Part shown: positions 63,862 through 64,000 of the stretch, in pieces
Layout of the letters: every line of letters begins with the position of its first letter
How positions within the stretch are numbered: the first letter of the stretch is position 1
Source: Verrucomicrobiota bacterium
Lineage (GTDB): Bacteria > Verrucomicrobiota > Verrucomicrobiia > Verrucomicrobiales > Verrucomicrobiaceae
Direction of reading: 5' to 3'
Assembly (NCBI GenBank): GCA_025360015.1
Contig: JANYCZ010000059.1
Location: 186,001-250,000 of the forward strand
DNA: 64,000 nucleotides
The notes under the pieces: generated by a model
Told to the model about the DNA's origin: nothing
The model's input: the letters and a program-made list of their open reading frames with translations, nothing else
Database searches by the model: none
Position numbers and translations under genes: made by a program

Positions 63862-64000
63862 TGCGGTGGGAGCGCCTGCGGCACGCTGACCTGGGCCAGA
63901 TCATTCGCGATCCAAAACGTGTACTCGTGCTCACGCGGATCGGCGGTGAAGGCAAACTTGAGCTTCATGAAGAGCGGCGGCTTGGGGTTCTTCTTCGGAT
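63858..64000 (-). CDS. GspJ-like pseudopilin, C-terminal end (partial)
   Basis: Only the last 46 residues are in the window; they read KLKFAFTADPREHEYTFWI, then ANDLAQVSVPQALPPQ. Stop overlaps the gspK start (ATGA). Position directly before gspK suggests GspJ, but sequence cannot prove it. Confidence 0.4.
   Translation of the reverse strand, partial: PKKNPKPPLFMKLKFAFTADPREHEYTFWIANDLAQVSVPQALPPQ

Overview
The window comes from a high-GC member of the Verrucomicrobiota, most likely Verrucomicrobiales (Prosthecobacter-like). This rests on gene content: two PSD1/planctomycete-type cytochrome c proteins, a DUF1501 partner, a HEAT-repeat protein with a C-terminal c-type haem site of the PVC type, two DUF5069 proteins, LpxD (so LPS is made), and many exported proteins whose genes are separated by REP-like palindromes. 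The genus is an inference. No transposase, rRNA, tRNA or CRISPR array was found.

Left part (1-24.6 kb): a PafA-type phosphatase (cut by the left edge), a lone LolD/DevA-type ATPase, a VF530-like protein, an LprI-like secreted protein, an addiction module whose ParE-like toxin is frameshifted, an M20 peptidase, PolX, LpxD, a fatty acid desaturase, a four-gene overlapping potABC-ydcF unit without potD, a pseudokinase, a di-haem oxidoreductase, a Gfo/Idh/MocA dehydrogenase, a cupin, an esterase, an ArsC-like protein, RluD, and a large Ser/Thr kinase with a zinc ribbon in front.

Middle (24.6-33.5 kb): the accessory part. Long non-coding stretches of tandem repeats, hairpins and decamer repeats flank a two-gene operon of visibly lower GC: a nuclease-methyltransferase related to type ISP restriction enzymes, followed 25 bp later by a coiled-coil TIR-domain protein. 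A 15-bp direct repeat brackets this segment. It is the best candidate here for an undescribed defence system.

Right part (33.5-64 kb): the HEAT/haem protein, an SDR plus a FadR-type regulator with a palindromic operator abutting its start codon, a PSD1-DUF1501 pair, rpsP-khpA, a PerM-like exporter and fluoride channel, PIN-PhoH, a duplicated EF-hand cassette (regulatory block, gene and terminator all copied), a second PSD1 gene, a Fic protein, an OmpA-like protein, and on the minus strand a type II secretion/pseudopilus operon (J-like, K, L, M, and a small periplasmic protein) leading into a 1997-residue secreted protein with 14 kelch-like repeats and 8 cadherin-like modules.

How the genes fit together: the phosphatase, peptidase, esterase, dehydrogenases and haem proteins suggest a heterotroph that degrades polymers, with much periplasmic and extracellular chemistry. 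The type II-like operon next to the giant kelch protein suggests an export machine beside a possible substrate.
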